The notes under the pieces: model-generated
Told to the model about the DNA's origin: nothing
Seen by the model: only the letters and a program-made list of their open reading frames with translations
The model's database searches: none
Shown: positions 52,899-59,099 of the stretch, piece by piece
Position numbering within the stretch: the first letter of the stretch is position 1
How the letters are laid out: each line of letters starts with the position of its first letter
IMG/VR virus record: IMGVR_UViG_3300042564_001032
Coordinates: 1-64,000 of that record
Length of the DNA stretch: 64,000 nucleotides
Reading direction: 5' to 3' (one strand)
Source of the DNA: a virus
Made by a program: the position numbers and the translations under genes

Positions 52899-53234
52899 AA
52901 CTATATGTATATCAGGTTCTATATCCAAGTAAAAAGTTACCTGAACAGTCCTCCACTTTATTTCAACTCATGGATTCATAGCTCTACTACACACCCGCAT
53001 ATCTAACGGCACATTAGTTTTTTACTTTGTTTACTTGTCGGCAGTTGTCAACCTGTAAGACATGGCTACCACTTTGTACTAATATGTATATCTCCGCATG
53101 TGCAAAAAGTTAAGCACCATAGGTGCTACGAAAAACACACACGTTAAGTGTAAAGAACAGCAAATTTTTATTTGAACTATCGTTGTATAGAACAAGGCTA
53201 AAATGTGTTAAAACCTTACCGAATGGGGCAGGAA
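52899..53234. other. 336-base stretch without a gene
   Basis: I see no convincing coding frame. It holds a short hairpin (AGCACC-ATA-GGTGCT, 53113-53127) and a second copy of CTCTACTAC (52982-52990) that also occurs in the small-RNA hairpin loop at 53317-53325. It may be a long 5' leader or decayed RNA genes. Confidence 0.5.
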
Positions 53235-53340
53235 AGAAAAAGCCCACCAAAGTAGAGATTTGATGGGCATGATTCAAAAAGGTGTTAGCCTTCTAAAAGC
53301 ACACCCGATAACGTATCTCTACTACCTTATCGGATTTGCA
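53235..53340 (-). ncRNA. Small structured RNA with loop-loop complementarity and own terminator
   Basis: On the minus strand a 5' hairpin CCGATAA...TTATCGG (53305-53333) has a loop containing GTAGAGA. The 3' hairpin GCCCATCAAA...TTTGGTGGGC (53242-53268) is followed by a T run and is a terminator; its seven-base loop TCTCTAC is the exact complement. Including flanks, nine bases match (53251-53259 with 53315-53323). A full promoter lies just upstream. Either a kissing-loop RNA or an attenuator that can switch. Confidence 0.75.
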
Positions 53341-53343
53341 GTA

Positions 53344-53374
53344 CAAAAATACAAATGTTTTTCATACCGCCAAA
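53344..53374 (-). promoter_or_regulatory. Full Bacteroidota promoter for the small RNA, TTTG-N19-TATTTTTG
   Basis: On the minus strand TTTG (53371-53374) and TATTTTTG (53344-53351) are 19 bases apart, matching the complete consensus. The RNA would start near 53338. Confidence 0.8.
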
Positions 53375-53381
53375 TATTTTT

Positions 53382-53576
53382 TTAATTTTTATTGTATTCA
53401 GATATAGTTATTGTCAATGTTGCAAACAACAGACCTAACTGGAATGCTAATATAGGGTTACCAGATGATTCATATACACCTTCTGATAAGCTAAATCCTA
53501 GTAAAATTGACCCATCGTGTCCATCGATGAATGGGCTGTCTATTACAGCCTGTACGTCGTTTTTAAATATTTTCAT
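53382..53576 (-). CDS. Small early protein with hydrophobic C-terminus
   Basis: 64 residues. The N-terminal half is polar; about 40-58 is hydrophobic (NPILAFQLGLLFATLTITI) and may span the membrane. A pair of operator-like direct repeats lies just upstream of its start. It ends close to the small-RNA promoter. No family recognised. Confidence 0.55.
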   Translation of the reverse strand: MKIFKNDVQAVIDSPFIDGHDGSILLGFSLSEGVYESSGNPILAFQLGLLFATLTITISEYNKN

Positions 53577-53581
53577 AGTTT

Positions 53582-53636
53582 GTAAAGTTATAGGTTTACT
53601 TTTATGTGGTTAAAGTAAAGTTATAGGTTGACTTTT
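53582..53636. promoter_or_regulatory. Two operator-like direct repeats
   Basis: GTAAAGTTATAGGTT(T/G)ACTTTT occurs at 53582-53603 and 53615-53636, period 33 (about three helical turns). Each contains a GTAAA...TTTAC-type dyad. They lie directly upstream of the start at 53576 and could bind a dimeric regulator or act as iterons. Confidence 0.6.
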
Positions 53637-53763
53637 ATTCTTGCCTATTCCTTTCATCCTCTTCTAGCTTTCTCTTGCTATAATCTATCAGATATACCCA
53701 TAGGATAGATACGGGAATAGCAAATAAAAAGGATATTAAGAACCCTTCAAATTGTATATTCAT
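53635..53763 (-). CDS. Very small membrane protein
   Basis: 42 residues: one membrane helix (about 8-27, LISFLFAIPVSILWVYLI) and a charged tail rich in Glu, Lys and Arg. The start overlaps the previous stop (ATGA at 53760-53763). Part of a cluster of membrane miniproteins; role unknown. The operator-like repeats lie at its 3' end. Confidence 0.5.
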   Translation of the reverse strand: MNIQFEGFLISFLFAIPVSILWVYLIDYSKRKLEEDERNRQE

Positions 53764-53846
53764 AGTTTCTTTATTTGTTTATAGATGGATATACATCCTA
53801 GTATAGATACTATTCCTACAAGTATCATAAATAATAATGCTAACAT
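53760..53846 (-). CDS. Very small membrane peptide
   Basis: 28 residues, nearly all one membrane helix (LALLFMILVGIVSILGCISI) with a basic end. Overlaps the next gene start by four bases, which supports translation. Such short hydrophobic peptides may regulate membrane proteins or lysis. Low support from length alone. Confidence 0.4.
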   Translation of the reverse strand: MLALLFMILVGIVSILGCISIYKQIKKL

Positions 53847-53849
53847 AAT

Positions 53850-54074
53850 TTATAGTTTTTCTATTTCTTGTTTAACTTCTTTCCACCAATTCTTTTCTAT
53901 GCAGTTATCGTCTTCGTCAAATGCAATAGGGTTAGAAGCAATTATTTCTTCTACTGCTATTAAGGCGCATTGTTTAGCTTTTTTTAATATATATGAGTGC
54001 TCAAACCCCATTTTTAAAGTCACTATTGGCTTGTATTTTTTTATTAAGTCATCACATTTTTCTTTCGGTGTCAT
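53850..54074 (-). CDS. Conserved-looking small early protein
   Basis: 74 residues. The pattern KAKQCALIAVEEIIASNP, then WWKEVKQEIEKL is one I recall from many small Bacteroidota phage proteins of unknown role. Helical, without membrane segment. Packed between neighbours with three to four bases. Function unknown. Confidence 0.65.
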   Translation of the reverse strand: MTPKEKCDDLIKKYKPIVTLKMGFEHSYILKKAKQCALIAVEEIIASNPIAFDEDDNCIEKNWWKEVKQEIEKL

Positions 54075-54077
54075 ATG

Positions 54078-54305
54078 TTATGTGTTTTGGTTTAAATACT
54101 CGTTAAGCATATCCTCATCTGAATAATGGAAGTAAGCCTCCGAACTTTCATTCGCCTTCATCCATTTATGGAAGTTAATCATTTGGTATCTTTCTTTCTT
54201 CTCTGTACTATACACCTTCATAATAACTAGCCAATCTACTAAATCAAACTTCTTTGCCTTTGCATCTTCCATCATTTCAATCAATTCTTGTACTGCTGTT
54301 TTCAT
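54078..54305 (-). CDS. Small early protein, MKTAxQEL family
   Basis: 75 residues starting MKTAVQELIEMMEDAK, mostly helical and acidic. The N-terminus is shared with the next gene upstream (MKTAMQELMNELDD), so the two are likely paralogues. I recall similar starts in other Bacteroidota phages. Role unknown. Confidence 0.65.
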   Translation of the reverse strand: MKTAVQELIEMMEDAKAKKFDLVDWLVIMKVYSTEKKERYQMINFHKWMKANESSEAYFHYSDEDMLNEYLNQNT

Positions 54306-54308
54306 AGG

Positions 54309-54554
54309 TTATTTGTTTTGGTTGTACAATCCATCATCTTCATCAGCTTTCATAATGTCAATGATATGTTGCTTTTGGTTATAGGTTTGGTTGTAGTATT
54401 CTTCTCCTGCTTTTCTATATCCATATACTCCATCTATATTACCATAATAAGCATCTATTATCTGCTCTTTTTCTTTTTCAATCCATTTTTTCTTTGTGCT
54501 TTCTGTTACTATGTCATCAAGTTCATTCATTAATTCTTGCATTGCTGTTTTCAT
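54309..54554 (-). CDS. Small early protein, MKTAxQEL family (second copy)
   Basis: 81 residues, beginning MKTAMQELMNELDDIVTES, then a Lys/Glu helix (WIEKEKEQIIDAYYGN) and a polar tail. The shared N-terminal motif with the neighbour points to duplication followed by divergence. No enzymatic motif. Confidence 0.65.
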   Translation of the reverse strand: MKTAMQELMNELDDIVTESTKKKWIEKEKEQIIDAYYGNIDGVYGYRKAGEEYYNQTYNQKQHIIDIMKADEDDGLYNQNK

Positions 54555-54557
54555 ATG

Positions 54558-54677
54558 TTATCTTCTAATGTTTATAGTAATGTTTAACCAACTTATTTCT
54601 AGTAACCACCATGCATATATGTTTATAGATGGGGTTGCTGCAAAGTAGAATCTGTTCTTGAATACTGATACTTTCAT
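54558..54677 (-). CDS. Very small aromatic-rich protein
   Basis: 39 residues, with FKNRFYFAATPSINIYAWWL and a hydrophobic second half. It lies between the MKTA gene (three bases away) and a 127-base gap. Possibly membrane-associated. Not recognised; support comes from the tight spacing with the neighbour. Confidence 0.4.
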   Translation of the reverse strand: MKVSVFKNRFYFAATPSINIYAWWLLEISWLNITINIRR

Positions 54678-54804
54678 GGTTTTTATATTTATTTACATAT
54701 AATAATAATATTTGATAAGGAATTATATCGAATTGCGTATAGTTTTTTTACATAAAGTGTCATAAAATGCACATTAATTAGGATTTTGTCACTTATAAAG
54801 GACA

Positions 54805-54999
54805 TTATTCTTTTTTAATTTCTTTTGCTTTATTCCATATCAACTCTCCGTTATCTCCCCAATAGTAGTCACACTTATTGTTTTTAGTAATTGGTGGATC
54901 TAGGAAGTATGATTGCCAGTAAGATTCATGTGCTGTATACCTATAACAGCCTTCTTTATGTGGGCAGCCTTCTCCGCTGCATTTTGTGATGTCTGCCAT
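54805..54999 (-). CDS. Small cysteine-cluster protein
   Basis: 64 residues with KCSGEGCPHKEGCYRYTA (Cys7, Cys12, Cys18) and Cys43 (KCDYYWGD), a probable zinc site. The pattern CxGxxCPxKxxCYRYTA...QSYF..PP is familiar to me from many Bacteroidota phages. Likely a small zinc-binding protein of unknown role. The 127 bases after the previous gene show no gene. Confidence 0.7.
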   Translation of the reverse strand: MADITKCSGEGCPHKEGCYRYTAHESYWQSYFLDPPITKNNKCDYYWGDNGELIWNKAKEIKKE

Positions 55000-55003
55000 A
55001 GTA

Positions 55004-55243
55004 TTATATTTCGTTGTACTTATCGTCGTAATATTCAGTTGCCGTTATGTTCTTCATTCCATCATTTGCAACCTGAAAGCAATTCATTTTTCCAAATCTA
55101 TAAGCCTCTTCAATTTGATTCTTCTCTTTACTCTTGGCTACACTTACTGCTGCGGTTATTAATGTTTGTTTTAATTGGTCATTAACATCATTCATATCGT
55201 TGATAATATTTAATTCTTTTGTCAAGTAGTCTATTGCTGTCAT
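55004..55243 (-). CDS. Conserved-looking small early protein
   Basis: 79 residues, helical, with KEKNQIEEAYRFGKMN and ending in ATEYYDDKYNEI, a tail pattern I recall from small Bacteroidota phage proteins. It sits directly after the methyltransferase (five bases). No motif for function. Confidence 0.6.
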   Translation of the reverse strand: MTAIDYLTKELNIINDMNDVNDQLKQTLITAAVSVAKSKEKNQIEEAYRFGKMNCFQVANDGMKNITATEYYDDKYNEI

Positions 55244-55248
55244 TGTCT

Positions 55249-56256
55249 TTATATATTTTGTTTAGTAAATAAATCTATTGCTTTGAATATATTGTATGCT
55301 ACCTGTGGCACAATAGCATTTCCGTAAGCCTTTATTGATTCCATTCTCCACTTAGAAAAGGTAATAGAGTCCAATTCTCTGGGAAGCCCATCATCTCCTC
55401 CACAAATAGGGGGTTTAGTTGGGAAGTCTTGGAACTTGGCTCGTATATTTTCGCTATCTCGTCCGTTAAGTTGAATTTGCCTCTGTCTCTCGATGCGTTG
55501 CCTCTCGATTCTTGCGCCTTCGGTGTCGGTAACATACCTAGCTTCGCCATTTGCTTCAATGGGTTCTGCAAGTTCACTCCCTTTGCTTTGTGACGAGCCT
55601 TTGCTGCCAGGAATGTCTCCTCCTTGCGAGCCGTGTTCCAATCGTATGCCGAAGGTGTCGGGAGTAATGATACTACCTGAGTGGCTAGGTTTGGCATCGT
55701 AGTTCCGTTGGGATACTTCTCCATCCTGTCCTTGAACTTGCCTAGATCCTGTACCTCTTCTCTTGTCGTTGGAGTAAGCAACAAACCAAACTCTGTCCCT
55801 TCTGTGCGGGGCGTTGACGCTTGCAGCTGGAATAATAAACGGCTGTACTTCATATCCTTGGCTTTCCAAGTCAGAGCACACCTCATGGAAGACCAGTCCT
55901 CCATTCCAACTAACAAGCCCACGAACGTTTTCGCCCACGACGAATGTTGGCTGGACCTCTTTAATAACTCGTAGCATTTCAGGAAAGAGGTGTCTTTCAT
56001 CGGCCTTACCAAGACGCTTTCCTGCGACTGAGTATGGTTGACAGGGGAACCCTCCTGTAAGTACATCAATTGTTCCTCTGTGAATAGAGAAATCTGTTTC
56101 GGTAATGTCATTGTATGATATTGATTTTGGAAAATGATATTTTAATACTCGCTGACCAAACGGATTCCATTCGCAATGGAATATATTATCCCATCCCATC
56201 CATTGTGCAGCTACATCAAATCCACCTATGCCAGAAAACAAACTAGCGTGATTCAT
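55249..56256 (-). CDS. dcm: DNA C5-cytosine methyltransferase
   Basis: 335 residues with all main C5-methyltransferase motifs: motif I LFSGIGGFD (6-14), motif IV GGFPCQPYSVAGK with catalytic Cys72, motif VI ENV (109-111), motif VIII APHRRDRVWFV (149-159) and motif X YGNAIVPQVAYNIF near the C-terminus. A long variable region (about 165-295) should set the recognised sequence. It methylates cytosine in phage DNA, probably to escape host restriction. Most of its length is also open in a second frame encoding another conserved-looking protein. Confidence 0.92.
   Translation of the reverse strand: MNHASLFSGIGGFDVAAQWMGWDNIFHCEWNPFGQRVLKYHFPKSISYNDITETDFSIHRGTIDVLTGGFPCQPYSVAGKRLGKADERHLFPEMLRVIKEVQPTFVVGENVRGLVSWNGGLVFHEVCSDLESQGYEVQPFIIPAASVNAPHRRDRVWFVAYSNDKRRGTGSRQVQGQDGEVSQRNYDAKPSHSGSIITPDTFGIRLEHGSQGGDIPGSKGSSQSKGSELAEPIEANGEARYVTDTEGARIERQRIERQRQIQLNGRDSENIRAKFQDFPTKPPICGGDDGLPRELDSITFSKWRMESIKAYGNAIVPQVAYNIFKAIDLFTKQNI
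55332..56111 (-). CDS. Overlapping protein-like frame inside the methyltransferase gene
   Basis: 259 residues in the +1 frame of the methyltransferase gene, same strand, fully contained in it (residues 49-308 of that gene). It begins with KQISLFTEEQLMYLQEGSP, has FVGLLVGMEDWSSMRCALTW and TPTAYDW-like pieces, and ends with LNPLFVEEMMGFPENWTLL. I recall the same order of motifs in separate predicted phage proteins next to cytosine methyltransferases, so the frame is probably expressed. Function unknown. Confidence 0.55.
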   Translation of the reverse strand: MTLPKQISLFTEEQLMYLQEGSPVNHTQSQESVLVRPMKDTSFLKCYELLKRSSQHSSWAKTFVGLLVGMEDWSSMRCALTWKAKDMKYSRLLFQLQASTPRTEGTEFGLLLTPTTREEVQDLGKFKDRMEKYPNGTTMPNLATQVVSLLPTPSAYDWNTARKEETFLAAKARHKAKGVNLQNPLKQMAKLGMLPTPKAQESRGNASRDRGKFNLTDEIAKIYEPSSKTSQLNPLFVEEMMGFPENWTLLPFLSGEWNQ

Positions 56257-56257
56257 T

Positions 56258-56536
56258 TTATCCTATTAATTTTTTTAGTGAGTCTGATAATGCCTTGCCG
56301 TACCTTAAAAAGCAATACGCTTCAAACGGTAACTTATCAAGGTCTTTATTGTTATCGTATTCCTTCCTCATTTTATCTAGATTGTCGTGATTCGCAAGAA
56401 AGTCTATGTACATTGCCTCTATGATTTCAATAGAATTATTGATTGTAACTAGGGATATGAGGGCTTCGTACTTATCTTCACGTTCTAGTGTCATGATATC
56501 ACTAACTTCTACTTTTTTGTCTTTTTTCTTTGCCAT
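56258..56536 (-). CDS. Hypothetical helical early protein
   Basis: 92 residues, mostly charged helix with DKYEALISLVTINNS and a Leu/Lys end. It lies one base upstream of the methyltransferase and next to the Nmad1-like gene, with tight spacing on both sides. No recognised domain. Confidence 0.6.
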   Translation of the reverse strand: MAKKKDKKVEVSDIMTLEREDKYEALISLVTINNSIEIIEAMYIDFLANHDNLDKMRKEYDNNKDLDKLPFEAYCFLRYGKALSDSLKKLIG

Positions 56537-56537
56537 G

Positions 56538-56924
56538 TTAATCTTTTACTTTTAATATTAAATATAGTAATGCCGAGTAATTGCATAAGTCAATTACGGA
56601 GTCCTGTATAGACTCATTGTACGCTTCTTTGTTGCTGCTTAATAGTTGACCTAGCCTAGCTACTTTTGTACCTATTAGGTTTAAGCAATTAACAGCGTCA
56701 GGGTTATTTGATGATTGATTTACAATCATGCCAGCTAACCTGAAATTAGATAGTATGTCTTCCCCTGCATAGTCGTAACCCTTCTTGCTAAGGATTTCCC
56801 TTTGAGAGTCAAACAATGCTTCTAGCATAGCATCTCTCTCACTAGCTTTCAGTATCGCGTGGTCGTAACTCATCGGAGGTTTCTCTGGTTTCGATGTCTC
56901 GAATAGCTTCTTTAATAGGTTCAT
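56538..56924 (-). CDS. Nmad1/DUF1599-like protein
   Basis: 128 residues from ATG 56922-56924; a longer frame to 57017 exists but overlaps the cysteine-rich gene more. The core KKGYDYAGEDILSNFR, then LGQLLSSNKEAYNESIQDS and DLCNYSALLYLIL fits the DUF1599/nucleotide-modification-associated domain 1 pattern (KKGxDYA...NF..., ESI.D...DL..Y). Such proteins are linked to modified-nucleotide metabolism in phages. Next to a cytosine methyltransferase, it may belong to DNA modification. Confidence 0.65.
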   Translation of the reverse strand: MNLLKKLFETSKPEKPPMSYDHAILKASERDAMLEALFDSQREILSKKGYDYAGEDILSNFRLAGMIVNQSSNNPDAVNCLNLIGTKVARLGQLLSSNKEAYNESIQDSVIDLCNYSALLYLILKVKD

Positions 56925-57045
56925 TTTGTTTGTTTTTGTATGGACAATGGCGGCATCCACGATTGCAGCAATATCCTCTGTTGAGAAGGAATTGCTCCGT
57001 GAATACCACCATTCCATTTTCTAAATAATAATTTAAGGCTTCCAT
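56842..57045 (-). CDS. DUF5522-like cysteine-rich small protein
   Basis: 67 residues from ATG 57043-57045. The pattern YYLENGMVVFTEQFLLNRGY, then CCNRGCRHCPY is the DUF5522 layout (VFTE..H/L..RGYCC...CRHCPY). It overlaps the DnaA-like gene by 13 bases at its start and the Nmad1-like gene by 83 bases at its end, in other frames. Probably a small metal-binding protein; role unknown. Confidence 0.7.
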   Translation of the reverse strand: MEALNYYLENGMVVFTEQFLLNRGYCCNRGCRHCPYKNKQNEPIKEAIRDIETRETSDELRPRDTES

Positions 57046-57425
57046 TCTAATTCTTCGGTTATCCAATCAGCTTTCTCTCGGAATATATCGTTAGTCTTAT
57101 ATAAGTCATAATACGTGCTGATGTTGTGTATAATAGTCGTGTGGTCTCTTGATGACAATTTTTTACCTATGTCAACTAACGTCCACCCTAATCTAACCTT
57201 AACGTTATAACAATATATACGTCTAGCGTCTACCAATTCTTGCTTTCTTCGGGTAGCCTTCATCTCGTCAAATGTGATATTTGTAACATTGGTTATTGCA
57301 TTTACAATATCATCGTGAGTTACCTTACCATTTGATAGCCTGATTAACCTAGTGAATCCCTTTGGCAAATCTTTACCTCTTATCCCAGGGTATATGTATG
57401 GATTTATTAATTTCATGCTGCTCAT
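57033..57425 (-). CDS. Stand-alone DnaA domain-IV-like DNA-binding protein
   Basis: 130 residues. The region TRRKQELVDARRIYCY, then GWTLVDIGKKLSSRDHTTII (80-99) matches the DnaA C-terminal helix-turn-helix that binds DnaA boxes (signature RDHTTV-like). There is no AAA+ ATPase part. The N-terminus (1-25) has a conserved-looking IYPGIRGKDLP. Probably a phage regulator or initiator of replication at DnaA-box-like sites. Confidence 0.8.
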   Translation of the reverse strand: MSSMKLINPYIYPGIRGKDLPKGFTRLIRLSNGKVTHDDIVNAITNVTNITFDEMKATRRKQELVDARRIYCYNVKVRLGWTLVDIGKKLSSRDHTTIIHNISTYYDLYKTNDIFREKADWITEELEWKP

Positions 57426-57435
57426 GATGATAGTT

Positions 57436-57657
57436 TTACATAACTTGAAACAAGCCCACGCCTCTAACGTCTACTAGGTGTATGCCATCTGCATGATATA
57501 ATCCAACTCTATAATTGTGAATTACATATTCTCCTTCGTACACGTAATGTTCTGGTATGGACTTAAAAAACACTTGACCAACCATATTAGCCTTTGATAA
57601 TGATTCTACTTCAACAGCCAATGATATGGCAATTAGAAGATTGTTAATGTTCGACAT
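57436..57657 (-). CDS. Hypothetical small early protein
   Basis: 73 residues. The N-terminal helix (INNLLIAISLAVEVESL) is followed by a beta-rich half (GEYVIHNYRVGLYHADG). It overlaps the next upstream gene by 14 bases. No known domain. Confidence 0.6.
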   Translation of the reverse strand: MSNINNLLIAISLAVEVESLSKANMVGQVFFKSIPEHYVYEGEYVIHNYRVGLYHADGIHLVDVRGVGLFQVM

Positions 57658-57895
57658 CTGATAAGATATTTACTGTTGTGTCTAATGTATTTCTTTTGAT
57701 GATAATCATCTTTTCGTTATCATCTATGGAATACAGCATAGTAACTAATGAGCCACCACAATCTACAATTGTTTCAGACATAGTTACGAATATTTGCCTA
57801 TATAAATCCAATGCCTGGTCTAACGTAGCTACGGATTGGGTGTCTGATGTGTGTTCGCCATCTGTTTCGATGTCGCTAAATATCTTATATATCAT
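57644..57895 (-). CDS. Hypothetical small acidic early protein
   Basis: 83 residues, acidic, mixed alpha/beta (MIYKIFSDIETDGEHTSD, then KMIIIKRNTLD). It overlaps both neighbours by a few bases, typical of a coupled early operon. No family recognised. Confidence 0.6.
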   Translation of the reverse strand: MIYKIFSDIETDGEHTSDTQSVATLDQALDLYRQIFVTMSETIVDCGGSLVTMLYSIDDNEKMIIIKRNTLDTTVNILSDVEH

Positions 57896-58101
57896 ATAAT
57901 TGATTTGATTTTTGAGAACTCGTTGTCTAGTATAGAGCCAACGTGATTTAATCCTGATAAATACCCACTCACGAATACAAGGTAAACTCCATTCTTACCT
58001 ATCGCATCCATCATTAGCGGAACAGACGATTCGTTTTCTAGAACGAACTCTTCAAAGGCATTTAGTAGAGCCTTGTCTTCATAAATAGATTGGTTTTCCA
58101 T
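57892..58101 (-). CDS. Hypothetical small early protein with its own promoter
   Basis: 69 residues, acidic N-terminus (SIYEDKALLNAFEEFVLEN), then VYLVFVSGYLSGLN. A full-consensus promoter lies about 20 bases upstream, so it probably starts a transcript covering the DnaA-like and modification genes. No motif. Confidence 0.6.
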   Translation of the reverse strand: MENQSIYEDKALLNAFEEFVLENESSVPLMMDAIGKNGVYLVFVSGYLSGLNHVGSILDNEFSKIKSII

Positions 58102-58121
58102 ATTGATTTTATTGGTTTATA

Positions 58122-58152
58122 CAAATTTAAATATCTTTTGCTGATTTGCAAA
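58122..58152 (-). promoter_or_regulatory. Full Bacteroidota promoter, TTTG-N19-TAAATTTG
   Basis: On the minus strand TTTG (58149-58152) and TAAATTTG (58122-58129) are 19 bases apart, matching the complete consensus. It drives the gene starting at 58101. Confidence 0.8.
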
Positions 58153-58156
58153 ATAA

Positions 58157-58435
58157 TTATATAGAAACTTCTATAACTTTTACAATACCTCTACCCTTTG
58201 GAGCCTTGTCGTATAGTGTAGAGACGAATGTTGAACCCCATTTACGTATTGCTACATAGTAGTTAGAGTTTAGCTTTAAGTCATTCTTTGACTTGTAAAC
58301 GCCATTCGATAGCTTACCACGTGTGTTCCAGGTTAACGTCTTGCCGTCTACTATACCTACGTATAGGTCACCTACTTTTGTTAATTGCTTTACTTCTTTG
58401 CCATTAACTGTCTTGATTGTGTTTGTTGTACTCAT
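58157..58435 (-). CDS. Small basic hypothetical protein
   Basis: 92 residues, beta-rich, basic, with YVGIVDGKTLTWNTRGKLSN and a C-terminal KGRGIVKVIEV. No cysteine or membrane span. It ends just before the next promoter. No family recognised. Confidence 0.6.
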   Translation of the reverse strand: MSTTNTIKTVNGKEVKQLTKVGDLYVGIVDGKTLTWNTRGKLSNGVYKSKNDLKLNSNYYVAIRKWGSTFVSTLYDKAPKGRGIVKVIEVSI

Positions 58436-58482
58436 TTTGATTTGATTTTGAATTTATTATAAAATATAAATTGTTTAATATG

Positions 58483-58725
58483 TTATCGATATATTACAGG
58501 AAATACTCCGTCTGAACCATAGAACATAACGCCTCCGTCATTGCCTTCATCATCCATTGAAAGCATACACGATGTTCCATCATCTAGGAAAAAGCATAGG
58601 GGCCTAGAACTCCACCCCATCATATCCATTTCCTTGTCATTTAGATACCTGGCATCTACTATTTTTCTGCCTACTAATACTTGCTTTGCTTTGTCACTCC
58701 AATGCTTTACGTAATCTTTGCTCAT
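58483..58725 (-). CDS. Conserved-looking small early protein
   Basis: 80 residues. The pattern LVGRKIVDARYLNDKEMDMM, then FFLDDGTSCMLSMDDEGNDG matches a family I recall from many phages (LVGKKIV.VRYM..EEM, LDDGT...DDEGND). Function of the family is unknown. A small alpha/beta domain. Confidence 0.7.
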   Translation of the reverse strand: MSKDYVKHWSDKAKQVLVGRKIVDARYLNDKEMDMMGWSSRPLCFFLDDGTSCMLSMDDEGNDGGVMFYGSDGVFPVIYR

Positions 58726-58736
58726 TTTTATTTGAT

Positions 58737-58916
58737 TTAAGGGTTAAAAAATTCTGTTTGAATTAAATCGAATTCATGTGCGCTTTCTTTTACCTCTCCG
58801 CTATCTGTTCTTTCTTTATTGTGCGCGGATAGCCACTTCTTAAAGTCACTTTTAGATTTAACAACAGCCTCTACACTGTTATCTTCTTTGTAAATAATTG
58901 CATACATTGTTTTCAT
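58737..58916 (-). CDS. Small early protein
   Basis: 59 residues from ATG 58914-58916 (MKTMYAIIYKEDNSVEAVV); a longer frame upstream to 59009 would be out of place and overlaps a better gene. The YAIIYKEDN...EAVVKSKSDF start, with a beta-alpha-beta order, is typical of small phage early proteins. Function unknown. Confidence 0.6.
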   Translation of the reverse strand: MKTMYAIIYKEDNSVEAVVKSKSDFKKWLSAHNKERTDSGEVKESAHEFDLIQTEFFNP

Positions 58917-58938
58917 TTTATTAGTTTTTATTGGTTGT

Positions 58939-59097
58939 TTATTTATTACACCATGCTTTGTTGAAATCAAAATCGGAAGATTTAAGCATTTTAGCCAATT
59001 TATGTACACGAGTTAGGTATGTTTTGAAACTTTTATTATCATGCATTTTATATTGCCTCCATGCTTCGCAAAAAATATACCTTCTCATTGTTTTCAT
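58939..59097 (-). CDS. Very small basic early protein
   Basis: 52 residues, basic, with KTMRRYIFCEAWRQYKMHDN and FDFNKAWCNK at the end. A simple helical protein packed between neighbours (two bases to the upstream gene). No family recognised. Confidence 0.55.
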   Translation of the reverse strand: MKTMRRYIFCEAWRQYKMHDNKSFKTYLTRVHKLAKMLKSSDFDFNKAWCNK

Positions 59098-59099
59098 AA

